Positions 16,200-24,140 of a DNA stretch of 64,000 nucleotides are shown here, piece after piece. The stretch covers positions 62,001 to 126,000 of the forward strand of contig JBBQPZ010000003.1 in the NCBI GenBank assembly GCA_038216655.1. Direction: 5' to 3'. The stretch is from JAFDWR01 sp038216655. GTDB taxonomy: Bacteria > Armatimonadota > Fimbriimonadia > Fimbriimonadales > Fimbriimonadaceae. Position numbers and translations under genes: made by a program. The notes below the pieces were generated by a model. It searched no databases. It saw only the letters and a list, made by a program, of their open reading frames with translations, and had not been told where the DNA came from. Positions within the stretch are counted from its first letter, which is position 1. Each line of letters starts with the position of its first letter.

Positions 16200-17810
16200 A
16201 TGACTACTCCTGAGGATGGTCCTGAAACCAGAATTGAAGCTCTAATATCGGCATTCAAGGAGGACTTGGATCGACGGAGTGATGGACAGATGGTTCAGCG
16301 ACACGTCCTCGCAGGAAGTGCCTACGCCATTGACGATGGAACCCTATTTGATCTCAAGCAAGAAACGGCAACCCAGTTTCGCGTAAACCCAAGCGAGATA
16401 TTTCTTGTCGGCTCCGCGAAGCTGGGTTTCACAATCAAACCCCAGCATTCATTTCGGCATTTTGGCGATACGTCAGACCTTGACCTTGCCTTAGTATCTG
16501 GGGCACTATTCGACGAGGTATGGTTCAAGGTCGCAGAGTACGCTGAAAGTGGAGGCTACTTTCCTACCCGATCCCAATTTTCGGAACATCTGCTGCATGG
16601 TTGGATCAGACCCGACAAGCTCCCGCCTGGCGGCGAATTCCCTTACAGAGAGGAATGGTGGGCATTCTTTAACAAATTGCAAGCTTCGAAGCGCTTTGGG
16701 CCATACAAGATTCGGATGGGACTCTATAAATCATTTGAATTTCTTGAGAATATCAATGCCGAGCTGTCTCCCAGTGCAGGCCAACCTAAAATGAAGACAA
16801 CCGCCACTAACCGCAAGATACGCGTCCTCCTAACGGCTCTCACAGATAAGAGTCTCGTGCCTAATCCGACATTTCAAAGGCGACTTGTCTGGTCTGAGAA
16901 GCATAAGATTGCCTTCCTGGACACAGTTCTGCGCGGATACCCATTTCCGGAGATATATATTGCTGCGGGTGAAGTTGATCCAGATACTGCCGAAGGCTCC
17001 GAAATGCTGGTTGACGGCCAGCAACGCATGACCACACTTCTACAGTATTTTCGCGGAAGCTTAGATTTACCGTACAACGTTAGTGTTCCCAAGTACTCTG
17101 ACATGGAACGCAACGAAAAGGAGGCATTCTTGGAGTATGAAGTAGTCGTCCGTGATCTGGGGCGGGTTGGTATTGAAGAACTGCGGGAAGTGTTCCAAAG
17201 GATAAACTCGACAAAGTATTCGCTAAATGCAATGGAGATTCAGAACGCCCGCTACGATGGAGCCTATAAGGAGTTCGGAGACCATCTGGCACAACATCGA
17301 TTCTTTGATCAGCATCGAGTATTCAATGCTTCGGATATTCGAAGAATGCACGACATTAGACTCGTTCTGACGTTGACGGCAACTTTACTCTCGGGCTACT
17401 TTAACCGCGACTCAGCACTCGAAGAATTCTTGGAAGTTTATAACGATAGTTTCCCACCTGGCCAGATGGTCCTCCATGAGCTTGAGCAGGTGTTTCGATT
17501 CATTGATGATTGTTCGTTTGACGACCGTAGCCGAGTGTGGAATAAGGCAGATCTCTTTACGCTCATTGTCGAACTTCATGGACTGATGATCCGAGAGAGC
17601 CGGGAGCTGCACGCTCGATCGGTTGGGCCGAACTTGTCCGCATTTTACGCGCAGGTTGCGGACGAATCACTGCGTCACTATTATCCGGAAGCGGCTGTGT
17701 ATTATAAGGCGGCAGTACAAGCAACTAATGACCGTAGCAGTAGGCTCGTTAGAGCACAGATAGTTAATGATATTATTAGACGGAGCCAGAATCGACTTGC
17801 CTTGGATTAG
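16200..17810 (+). CDS. Nucleotidyltransferase-like domain fused to DUF262
   Basis: This is a 536-residue protein with two parts. Residues 1-195 carry a nucleotidyltransferase-like signature: FLVGSAKLGF with the Gly-Ser at 71-72 and SDLDLAL with two Asp at 93 and 95. Residues 205-536 are a DUF262 domain, the GmrS-like module: PNPTFQRRLVW (221-231), VDGQQRMTTL (271-280) and the FQRINST segment (332-338). An internal ATG at 16791 lies at the junction. The start at 16200 follows AAAGGT. Sampled lines are about 45% GC by eye against more than 60% in the neighbours, and a broken gene copy sits just upstream, so it is probably acquired. DUF262 proteins often act in modified-DNA restriction and phage defence; that role here is inference. 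No methylase or DUF1524 partner is adjacent. Confidence 0.8.
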   Translation: MTTPEDGPETRIEALISAFKEDLDRRSDGQMVQRHVLAGSAYAIDDGTLFDLKQETATQFRVNPSEIFLVGSAKLGFTIKPQHSFRHFGDTSDLDLALVSGALFDEVWFKVAEYAESGGYFPTRSQFSEHLLHGWIRPDKLPPGGEFPYREEWWAFFNKLQASKRFGPYKIRMGLYKSFEFLENINAELSPSAGQPKMKTTATNRKIRVLLTALTDKSLVPNPTFQRRLVWSEKHKIAFLDTVLRGYPFPEIYIAAGEVDPDTAEGSEMLVDGQQRMTTLLQYFRGSLDLPYNVSVPKYSDMERNEKEAFLEYEVVVRDLGRVGIEELREVFQRINSTKYSLNAMEIQNARYDGAYKEFGDHLAQHRFFDQHRVFNASDIRRMHDIRLVLTLTATLLSGYFNRDSALEEFLEVYNDSFPPGQMVLHELEQVFRFIDDCSFDDRSRVWNKADLFTLIVELHGLMIRESRELHARSVGPNLSAFYAQVADESLRHYYPEAAVYYKAAVQATNDRSSRLVRAQIVNDIIRRSQNRLALD

Positions 17811-17840
17811 CGCGGCACGGTCTGTGCTATAACCGCACGC

Positions 17841-18503
17841 ATGGCGTGGTTTACCGACGATGCGATTGCGTTCTTTGCCGAGTTGGAGTTCAACAACGAC
17901 CGTGAGTGGTTCGAAAAGAACAAGAAGCGGTACGAGGCGGAGGTCAAACGGCCGATGCTGGCGCTGGCGGAGGTGCTGATCGAGCGGATGAAGCGGATAG
18001 ATCCCGAAATCTCCATGCTCCCGCGCAACGCAGTGTTCCGCCTCCACCGGGACACCCGGTTCAGCAAGAACAAGACTCCCTACAAGACGAACGCCGGGAT
18101 GGTGATCACCCGCGGTGAGAAGCACAACCCCGGCGCGCCGGGGCTCTACTTCCACTTCGACGCCCGATGCATTGCGGTGGCGAGCGGGCTCTACTTCCTC
18201 GAACCCGCCCAACTCAAGCTCGTCCGCGAGCACATCGCATCCAACCTCGATGAGTTTCAACGCCTACTCGACGACGAAGCCTGGCGGAAAAGCTTCGGCG
18301 AGATGGCGGGGATGAAGAACAAGATCCTATCTCCCGAACTCAAAGAAGCCGCCAAAGCCCAGCCGCTCCTCTACAACAAGCAGTTCTTCTACTGGAGCGA
18401 GCATCCGGCGGAAGAGATCATGCGAGACGATCTCGCCGACTTCGTCATGGCCTTCATTGAAGCCGCCCAGCCGATGAATCAGTTCCTCACACAGCCTTTA
18501 TAG
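17841..18503 (+). CDS. DUF2461 domain protein
   Basis: This is a 220-residue protein matching the DUF2461 (TIGR02453) family throughout: the start WFTDDAIAFFAELEFNNDREWFEKNK and the core FRLHRDTRFSKNKTPYKTNAG are typical. Biochemical function is unknown. GC content returns to the host level here, which marks the right edge of the AT-rich island. It is followed by a hairpin repeat and a phosphoesterase. Confidence 0.9.
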   Translation: MAWFTDDAIAFFAELEFNNDREWFEKNKKRYEAEVKRPMLALAEVLIERMKRIDPEISMLPRNAVFRLHRDTRFSKNKTPYKTNAGMVITRGEKHNPGAPGLYFHFDARCIAVASGLYFLEPAQLKLVREHIASNLDEFQRLLDDEAWRKSFGEMAGMKNKILSPELKEAAKAQPLLYNKQFFYWSEHPAEEIMRDDLADFVMAFIEAAQPMNQFLTQPL

Positions 18504-18518
18504 CGGTTCGGGTCCCGG

Positions 18519-18607
18519 CACTCGTTATTGGCGATTCGGATACGGAGAGGTTCGGCCCCTATCTGCTCCGGTCCGAATCGCGAATAACGAATCACCAATA
18601 GCGAGTG
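18519..18607. repeat. Intergenic heptad-repeat hairpin
   Basis: CACTCGTTATTGGCGATTCG at 18519-18538 pairs with 18588-18607 in 18 of 20 positions. The arms consist of about 7-nt units of the CGAATAA / CGATTGG kind, the same family as the hairpins at 43755 and 44281. It ends 17 bases before the start of the phosphoesterase gene. Confidence 0.75.
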
Positions 18608-18624
18608 GAGGCGGATAATAACCC

Positions 18625-19587
18625 ATGACCCGGCGCGAGTTGCTTCAGGCTGGCCTTTTTGGCGTGGCGGCCACTTTGCTCCCCACGCGGAGCATCGCCC
18701 TGCGGCTGAACGAGCCGCGGCCCAAGTCGCTCCGCATCGCGGTCATCACCGACCTCCATCACGGCCTTGCGCCGGATGCCAAGATGCGACTTCAGGCATT
18801 TGTCGAGGCTGTCCATAAGCGCAAGCACTTCGACTTTGTGATCCAGATGGGGGATTTCTGCTACTCACAGCCGGAGTCGAAGGAGGTCCTCGACCTCTTC
18901 AACCAGCTTGACATGCCCCGGTTCCACGTTCTGGGGAACCATGACATGGACAAGGTTGACAAGGACGGAGCCGTCCGCTTTCTCGGCATGGAGCGCCGCT
19001 ACTACTCCTTCGTCGTCGGCGGCTATCGATTCGTCGTGCTCGACCTGAACCATTTCAAGAAGGACGGCAAGCTCGTCCCGTACGCGAACGGGAACTACTT
19101 CACCGACGGCGCCGACTGCAACTGGGCCGATCCCGAGCAGCTTGATTGGCTGGACAAGGAACTCAGATCCTCCCGCGAGCCGGTCATCCTCATCTCGCAC
19201 CAGCCGCTCGGCTTTGCCGTCCCCGGCACCGCGCTCCCCGCTGAGCAGGTCGAGGTCCTAAACGTGATCACCCGCGCCGCCGAGGCCAACCCCGCCGGTG
19301 CGGTCGCCGCCTGCCTCTGCGGGCACATGCACGTCGACTGGCTTCAGACCTACCAGCAGATGCCCTGCTACTGCGTCAACTCGGCCAGCTACTTTTGGTA
19401 CAACGGCATGCAGCCCTACTCCAAGCCGCTGTACGCCTTCCTCGAACTCACGCCGACGGGTGACTTGCGCATCGAAGGGATGCACGGCGAGTTCGTCAAG
19501 CCGCCGCCGAAGGCATCGGACAACGTGCCGGGCCGATCGGCCTCGATTCGCAACCTGCATTTTGGGTTGACGAAGGTTGCCCGGTAA
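18625..19587 (+). CDS. Calcineurin-like metallophosphoesterase, exported
   Basis: This is a 320-residue phosphoesterase. The start MTRRELLQAGLFGVAATLLP resembles a twin-arginine signal with a short n-region. All metallophosphoesterase motifs are present: DLHH (D-x-H), GDFC, GNHDMD, SHQPL and the GHMH pair (CGHMHVD). It is probably located outside the cytoplasmic membrane and hydrolyses phosphomonoesters or diesters of unknown identity. It is preceded by a heptad-repeat hairpin. Confidence 0.9.
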   Translation: MTRRELLQAGLFGVAATLLPTRSIALRLNEPRPKSLRIAVITDLHHGLAPDAKMRLQAFVEAVHKRKHFDFVIQMGDFCYSQPESKEVLDLFNQLDMPRFHVLGNHDMDKVDKDGAVRFLGMERRYYSFVVGGYRFVVLDLNHFKKDGKLVPYANGNYFTDGADCNWADPEQLDWLDKELRSSREPVILISHQPLGFAVPGTALPAEQVEVLNVITRAAEANPAGAVAACLCGHMHVDWLQTYQQMPCYCVNSASYFWYNGMQPYSKPLYAFLELTPTGDLRIEGMHGEFVKPPPKASDNVPGRSASIRNLHFGLTKVAR

Positions 19588-19872
19588 CGCGGCAGCGTGG
19601 CTCAAGACCTTCATTCTCGATTTGGACAGGAATTGCGGCTAGTGAGCGGTGAATGACTCCCAACCTAGTTGACAAATCTCGATTAGGCGAGCAAGTTATC
19701 GGGAGCATCTCCTCACTCTGGTTATCGAGTAAGGACTATAGTCCCTTATGCCCCGTGCAGTGCAAAGTGAGTTCGTGAGTTTAGGTTCAACGGCTGCATT
19801 CCCTTGCGTGCGGAGGACGCCCTCAAGGGGGGCGGGCAGCCACTCAACTTCAGACGATCCACGGACGCGAGC

Positions 19873-21546
19873 TCAGATTACTGAATTCCTACTGATCTCT
19901 TCGCCTCGATTCCGGCCGATGGGCTTGACGCTGGCTACGTTCTCAGGCGGGAAGTCGAGGAGTTGGAGCCAGTCCTCCATCGTGTCGCTCTTCGGGAAGA
20001 TTTCGTTCTCTTTGTATTCTTGGTTCGCCGAGGCGACCAGGTCGTCCAGCGAGACTCCGGCTAGGCCCTGAGGGTCGGCGATCGCGCGCTTGATCGCATG
20101 ATCCTTCGCCCGATCCACGACCGACTTCAAAAGCGCACCGGAGACCATATCCTTGAAGTAAAGAGTCTCGCTCTGGCCGTTTCTCAGGAAGACCTTCAAG
20201 AACTCGTTCTCCCGGCTCGCCCGCCAAATGTGCTCGGTCAGCGCGTCGATCAGCTCCTTGCGAGCGCAGTCGACTTCGCCGTCCCAGCGGGCCATGACCT
20301 CGGGATCGAGCGGGATCCGCTCGTGCAGATAGATGCCCAGGATATCGCGCGTCGCGTTCTTGTCCGGCCGCGAGATCTTGACCTTGCGATCGATCCGCTC
20401 CGGGCGCAAGACCGCCGGGTCGATGTAGTCCGGTCGGTTCGAGGTCAGCATCAAGATGACGTTGTCGAGCGACTGCAGACCGTCGAGCTCGGCACAGAAC
20501 TGGGGCACGACGGTGTTCGAGATGTTCAGGTACCGACCGGATGAGCGCGTACGTAAAACGGATTCAGCCTCGTCCATGAAGATGAACACCAGCCGGCCTT
20601 CCTTCGCCTTCTCTCGCGCAGTACGGAAGATCTCGCGCACCATGCGCTCGGTCTCGCCGAGCCACATGTTCAGGATCTTCGGCCCGGAGATCGCCATGAA
20701 GTATTCCTTCACTTCCTTGCCCGTCCGCTTCGAATACTCCTGGGTCAGGTTGTACGCGGTCGCCTTGCCGAGCAACGTCTTGCCACAGCCCGGCGGGCCA
20801 TAGAGTAGGATGCCCTTGATCGGCTTCTTCTCGAACCGCTCGAAGATCTCGGGATGGAGGAGCGGGAGTTCGATCGTCTCGCGCACGAGCCGGATCGCCT
20901 CCTCCTGGCCGCCGACTTGGCTCCAGGGAATCTCGGGGATGTTCTCAAGGAAGTAGTCCCGGCTCTCCTGCTTCTCGTAGTGCTCCAGCGCGATCTTTCC
21001 CGACGGGTCCATCCGGACCTCGTCGCCGGAGTTGATCTTATTCTCGGAAATGCCCGAGCCACGCAGCACGAGCCGGCCGTCCTGGCCGGGCATGTCGCCA
21101 CCGATCCGCAGCCGTCCGTCCTCTAGCGCCTCGCCGACCTTGACGATCGCGCCGCCCGACGAGGGAGGCATGTTGCCGACCACCGCATAGGCATCATTGA
21201 CCTTCACCCGCGTACCGGTGGCCAGAGCCTCGGAATTCGCCTTGGGATCGACCTGCGCCACGAACTCCTGGTCACCCACGGAAATCAGCGCCAGCCGCTC
21301 CTTGTTGTCCTCGGATTCCAGCCACTGGATGAACACGCCGAGCCGATTCGCGGGCGCGGTGAGCTTGTTGTAAGCCTCTTCGTATTCGGCAAGCAGGCGC
21401 TGAGCCTCTTCGCGCTCCTTGGCCTCACCCTGCAGGGCGCGACGTAGCGCGGCGAGGTGATTCTGGAGGCGGGGATCGTCCTTAGGCGCGACCTCGACGA
21501 TCTTATCGAGAAGGTCGGTCAAAGACGATGAGGATTCTTCGGGCAT
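19873..21546 (-). CDS. Proteasome-type AAA ATPase (ARC/Mpa-like)
   Basis: This is a 557-residue hexameric unfoldase candidate. It has an N-terminal coiled coil (about 25-60), two OB-like segments (about 75-190), then one AAA domain with Walker A GPPGCGKT (250-257), pore loop YFMAISGPKIL, Walker B IFMDEAES in place of the usual DEMDS, and the arginine-finger region RPERIDRKV. In Mpa/ARC the last residues carry a penultimate Tyr that docks on the 20S proteasome; here the end is EEISRNSVI, with no such motif. No pup-like, pafA, dop or prcBA gene lies nearby. It is last in an operon with the CBS-GGDEF and DnaA-like genes. Confidence 0.88.
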   Translation of the reverse strand: MPEESSSSLTDLLDKIVEVAPKDDPRLQNHLAALRRALQGEAKEREEAQRLLAEYEEAYNKLTAPANRLGVFIQWLESEDNKERLALISVGDQEFVAQVDPKANSEALATGTRVKVNDAYAVVGNMPPSSGGAIVKVGEALEDGRLRIGGDMPGQDGRLVLRGSGISENKINSGDEVRMDPSGKIALEHYEKQESRDYFLENIPEIPWSQVGGQEEAIRLVRETIELPLLHPEIFERFEKKPIKGILLYGPPGCGKTLLGKATAYNLTQEYSKRTGKEVKEYFMAISGPKILNMWLGETERMVREIFRTAREKAKEGRLVFIFMDEAESVLRTRSSGRYLNISNTVVPQFCAELDGLQSLDNVILMLTSNRPDYIDPAVLRPERIDRKVKISRPDKNATRDILGIYLHERIPLDPEVMARWDGEVDCARKELIDALTEHIWRASRENEFLKVFLRNGQSETLYFKDMVSGALLKSVVDRAKDHAIKRAIADPQGLAGVSLDDLVASANQEYKENEIFPKSDTMEDWLQLLDFPPENVASVKPIGRNRGEEISRNSVI

Positions 21547-21587
21547 ACATGATAGTACGTCTCGAAGGAGCGGTTACTCACCGCGGA

Positions 21588-22898
21588 TTAGTAAGCCGGG
21601 CCCGCGCTGAGGAAGGCCTGAACGGTTGCTTCCGCGACGCTGGCGTAGAGGTCGCCTTCAACGGAGCCCACGCCACCGGTCAACGCGATTCGTTCGCCTT
21701 GGGAGAACTGTCCGGCCACACTCACGAGCCGACTGCCATCCGTCGATTCGCTCAGGTTGATGTCGCCAACTTTGAAAGTTGCGCCGGGGAATGCCCGCTC
21801 AAGCGCCTTGCCAGTTGCGGTCGCAACTGACTGAATTGTCGGTCGCCCCATCCGCGCGCTCACGCCGCTGATCACCTGATCGCCATGCCTCAAGATCACC
21901 TGAGTCAAGGCGGTCGGCGAACTCTCGTCGGCGAAAACGTTGACGACGCGAACCTCGGGGACCTCGGGCACGATCTCGATCGACGCGGTCGAAGGAATCG
22001 TCAGTTCGGGCCTGATCGTGAGATCGGGCTTGCGTGACAGACAGTCCTTGCTCGCCAGGTTGATCAAGTTGTCCAAGGTCGCGGCGAAGTGCACGCTCTC
22101 GCGTTCCTTCGTCCGCTTGCCGCCGAAGACTCCGACGCTGAAAGTGACGCCTTCGCCAGCATCCGGCACGGTGATCTCATGACCAGCCCGCGCGGTCTCC
22201 TGGGCCAGTTCCTCGGCTTCTGCTCGGGAGCGAAGCGTTCCGATCGCGAACTCGTCACCGCCATACCGAACGAGCACGTCGGTATCCGAGTTCACTCGGT
22301 CTCGAAGGAAGGCCGCCATCTGGCGAAGGATCTTGTCACCGACGATGTGGCCGAACCGCTTGTTGTAAGTACCGAACTGGTTGATATCGAAAAACAGGAT
22401 CGTTACTTCGTTGCCGCGCTTGAGGTTCTCAATCCCCCACTCACGTAGTCGATCGCTCCAGGACAGGCCCGTAAGCGGATCCCAAGATCGGCCAAGCTCG
22501 CGAAGAAGCATGTTGGCGGTGACAATTCCAAGAAAACGCCCGTCCTTGACGACGGGCGCATAATCTAGATCGCTCTCGACGAATCTCTGTGCGACCTCTC
22601 GGGTCGCGTCGGTAGCTTGTACGGTCAGGCGTATTGAATCCGTGATCGACCCGACCGGAACGAAGTCGGATTCGGAGAGGACACGCTCGATCGAGACCGT
22701 GCCGATGAGCTCGCCACTATCCACCACTCCAAGGACGCGCATGGCGTGTCCTTGGAGCAGGATTCTTGCGGAAGCCACAAGATGCTCTGGATCTACCCAG
22801 ACGGGCAGAAGCTTCAAGCTTTCAACTGTTTGCATGTAGGGGGCACCAGGAATCGGTGTCTGGACAACCTCCAACGATAACAAGTTCTGTGCCTCCAT
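21588..22898 (-). CDS. CBS-pair and GGDEF protein with extra C-terminal domain
   Basis: This is a 436-residue putative diguanylate cyclase. Two CBS domains (about 25-140) should bind an adenine nucleotide and gate the output. The GGDEF domain (about 140-300) has an intact RYGGDEF at 212-217 and FFDINQFGTYNKRFGHIVGD for metal and substrate binding. No RxxD inhibitory site precedes the GGDEF. The last 120 residues are an unidentified alpha-beta domain containing QVILRHGDQVISGVSARMGR. The gene lies between the DnaA-like and ARC genes, with gaps of 20 and 41 bp. Confidence 0.88.
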   Translation of the reverse strand: MEAQNLLSLEVVQTPIPGAPYMQTVESLKLLPVWVDPEHLVASARILLQGHAMRVLGVVDSGELIGTVSIERVLSESDFVPVGSITDSIRLTVQATDATREVAQRFVESDLDYAPVVKDGRFLGIVTANMLLRELGRSWDPLTGLSWSDRLREWGIENLKRGNEVTILFFDINQFGTYNKRFGHIVGDKILRQMAAFLRDRVNSDTDVLVRYGGDEFAIGTLRSRAEAEELAQETARAGHEITVPDAGEGVTFSVGVFGGKRTKERESVHFAATLDNLINLASKDCLSRKPDLTIRPELTIPSTASIEIVPEVPEVRVVNVFADESSPTALTQVILRHGDQVISGVSARMGRPTIQSVATATGKALERAFPGATFKVGDINLSESTDGSRLVSVAGQFSQGERIALTGGVGSVEGDLYASVAEATVQAFLSAGPAY

Positions 22899-22918
22899 CA
22901 GGTAGGAAAAATACTGGA

Positions 22919-23932
22919 TTAGTCGCGAACTAGTAGATCTACGACCTGGTCGATATACTGGCGATAGCCTAGTTCGACCGCCTCGTCTTTCTCAAATCTG
23001 GCTTGGAAAGACGCTGCGCGCTGGTACGCGACGGCGGGGTTTACGTCAAAAAAGTGGGCGACCTCGGACTCGGGGAGGCAAGCCTCCCTTAGCATCGCGT
23101 AGGTCATCAGTTGAATCCACGGCAAGGCGGGATAGAGCGGTCGGGTCAAGGTGCCGGCTTCGGCCATCCGATCCTTGAGGTCCCAGGCGCTGTTATCGGC
23201 AAAGAACGGATTGAGGATTCCGCAGGCTCGGATGATCGCGAACCCGTCGATCCACAAGGCCCCGTGCAACCGAAGGCGCTTCATCGCGCCGATGAGCGTC
23301 CGACCGTTCCCCTTCATGCGAAGGGCGAGAAGCTTCGCGAGGCCGGTCGAGATCGTGAGCCCCTCGGCCTCCGCCATCCGATTGACGATCACCAGGCGCT
23401 CGGCGACGGCCGGCTCGGTCATTGAGGCGATCGTCCAAAGGTGCAGAGAGGGCAGGTGATGTCGAAGCTGCCGCGTCGAGCGCGGGACCGTGAAGCTCAG
23501 CAGCGTCGGACGGCCCGCGCGGACGCGGCGTTCCAAGGCAAGGCGAAGTTGGACTTTGGTGCGGGTCTTCAGCAATGCATCTTGGACGTCGTCCAGAAGC
23601 AATGGCTTCGCCGGATCGACCAGATGGGGATAACTCAGCCAATCCGTGGCGGAAAGGATCGGAACGGGGTCGCGATGGGTCTGGGCGAGCCCATAGGCGG
23701 CGGACTGGAGAAGGTGGCTCTTTCCCCAGCCGCTGGGACCGAGGATGGTAACAAACGTCTGAAGGCCACAGCTAAAGAGGAGGGCCGCCTCGATCGCCTG
23801 CACGTTACTTGGCACCGGGGCCAATGTGCCGAATCGATGATCTCCGCGATCAAACAAAACCCGCGATAAAAGCGCGGAATTTCGCGCTCCGTCTGATGTT
23901 CGATTCGACTGCGTAAGTGGGATGGAGACCAT
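22919..23932 (-). CDS. DnaA-like AAA+ ATPase (degenerate domain IV)
   Basis: This is a 337-residue protein with a DnaA-type AAA+ core: Walker A GPSGWGKSH (65-73), Walker B LLLDDVQ (111-117) where DnaA has LLIDDIQ, and a sensor II region GNGRTLIGAMKRL. The C-terminus (about 270-325) aligns in spacing with DnaA domain IV, but the DNA-binding signature GGRDHTTV is replaced by DVNPAVAY, so specific DnaA-box recognition is doubtful. The N-terminal domains I and II are missing. It may regulate replication as Hda does, or act elsewhere. It is first in a three-gene operon. Confidence 0.72.
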   Translation of the reverse strand: MVSIPLTQSNRTSDGARNSALLSRVLFDRGDHRFGTLAPVPSNVQAIEAALLFSCGLQTFVTILGPSGWGKSHLLQSAAYGLAQTHRDPVPILSATDWLSYPHLVDPAKPLLLDDVQDALLKTRTKVQLRLALERRVRAGRPTLLSFTVPRSTRQLRHHLPSLHLWTIASMTEPAVAERLVIVNRMAEAEGLTISTGLAKLLALRMKGNGRTLIGAMKRLRLHGALWIDGFAIIRACGILNPFFADNSAWDLKDRMAEAGTLTRPLYPALPWIQLMTYAMLREACLPESEVAHFFDVNPAVAYQRAASFQARFEKDEAVELGYRQYIDQVVDLLVRD

Positions 23933-24140
23933 GGGGTGTTAAGTCTTCACCGAGGACAACACCATTCTTTCGGAACCAAGGGAGCGCCGTCAAGAGCCAG
24001 TTAAGCCGAAGTGTCAGGTTCAACGAGGTCCGATTCTCTACGTTTCTTGCTTCAAAACGCAGATTTTGGATTCATTTTGCATTTAGCGATATTCCAAATC
24101 TGTCCACACCTTATCCACCGTGATGTTAAGAAAGCGGTGG
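23933..24140. promoter_or_regulatory. AT-rich upstream region with two DnaA-box-like 9-mers
   Basis: Positions 24111-24119 read TTATCCACC (one mismatch to the consensus TTATCCACA), and 24100-24108 read CTGTCCACA, two bases upstream in the same orientation. About 80 bases of AT-rich DNA lie between these and the DnaA-like gene. This could be autoregulation by DnaA or a weak origin; two boxes are too few to call oriC. Confidence 0.35.

Noticed and set aside
19588..19872. Search for a Pup/UBact-like gene or proteasome subunits beside the ARC ATPase
   Set aside because: No short frame ending in Gly-Gly-Glu/Gln and no Thr protease is visible here or elsewhere in the window.
23933..24140. Replication origin
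   Set aside because: Only two box-like 9-mers, a degenerate DnaA and no dnaN or other origin markers; kept only as a weak regulatory region.
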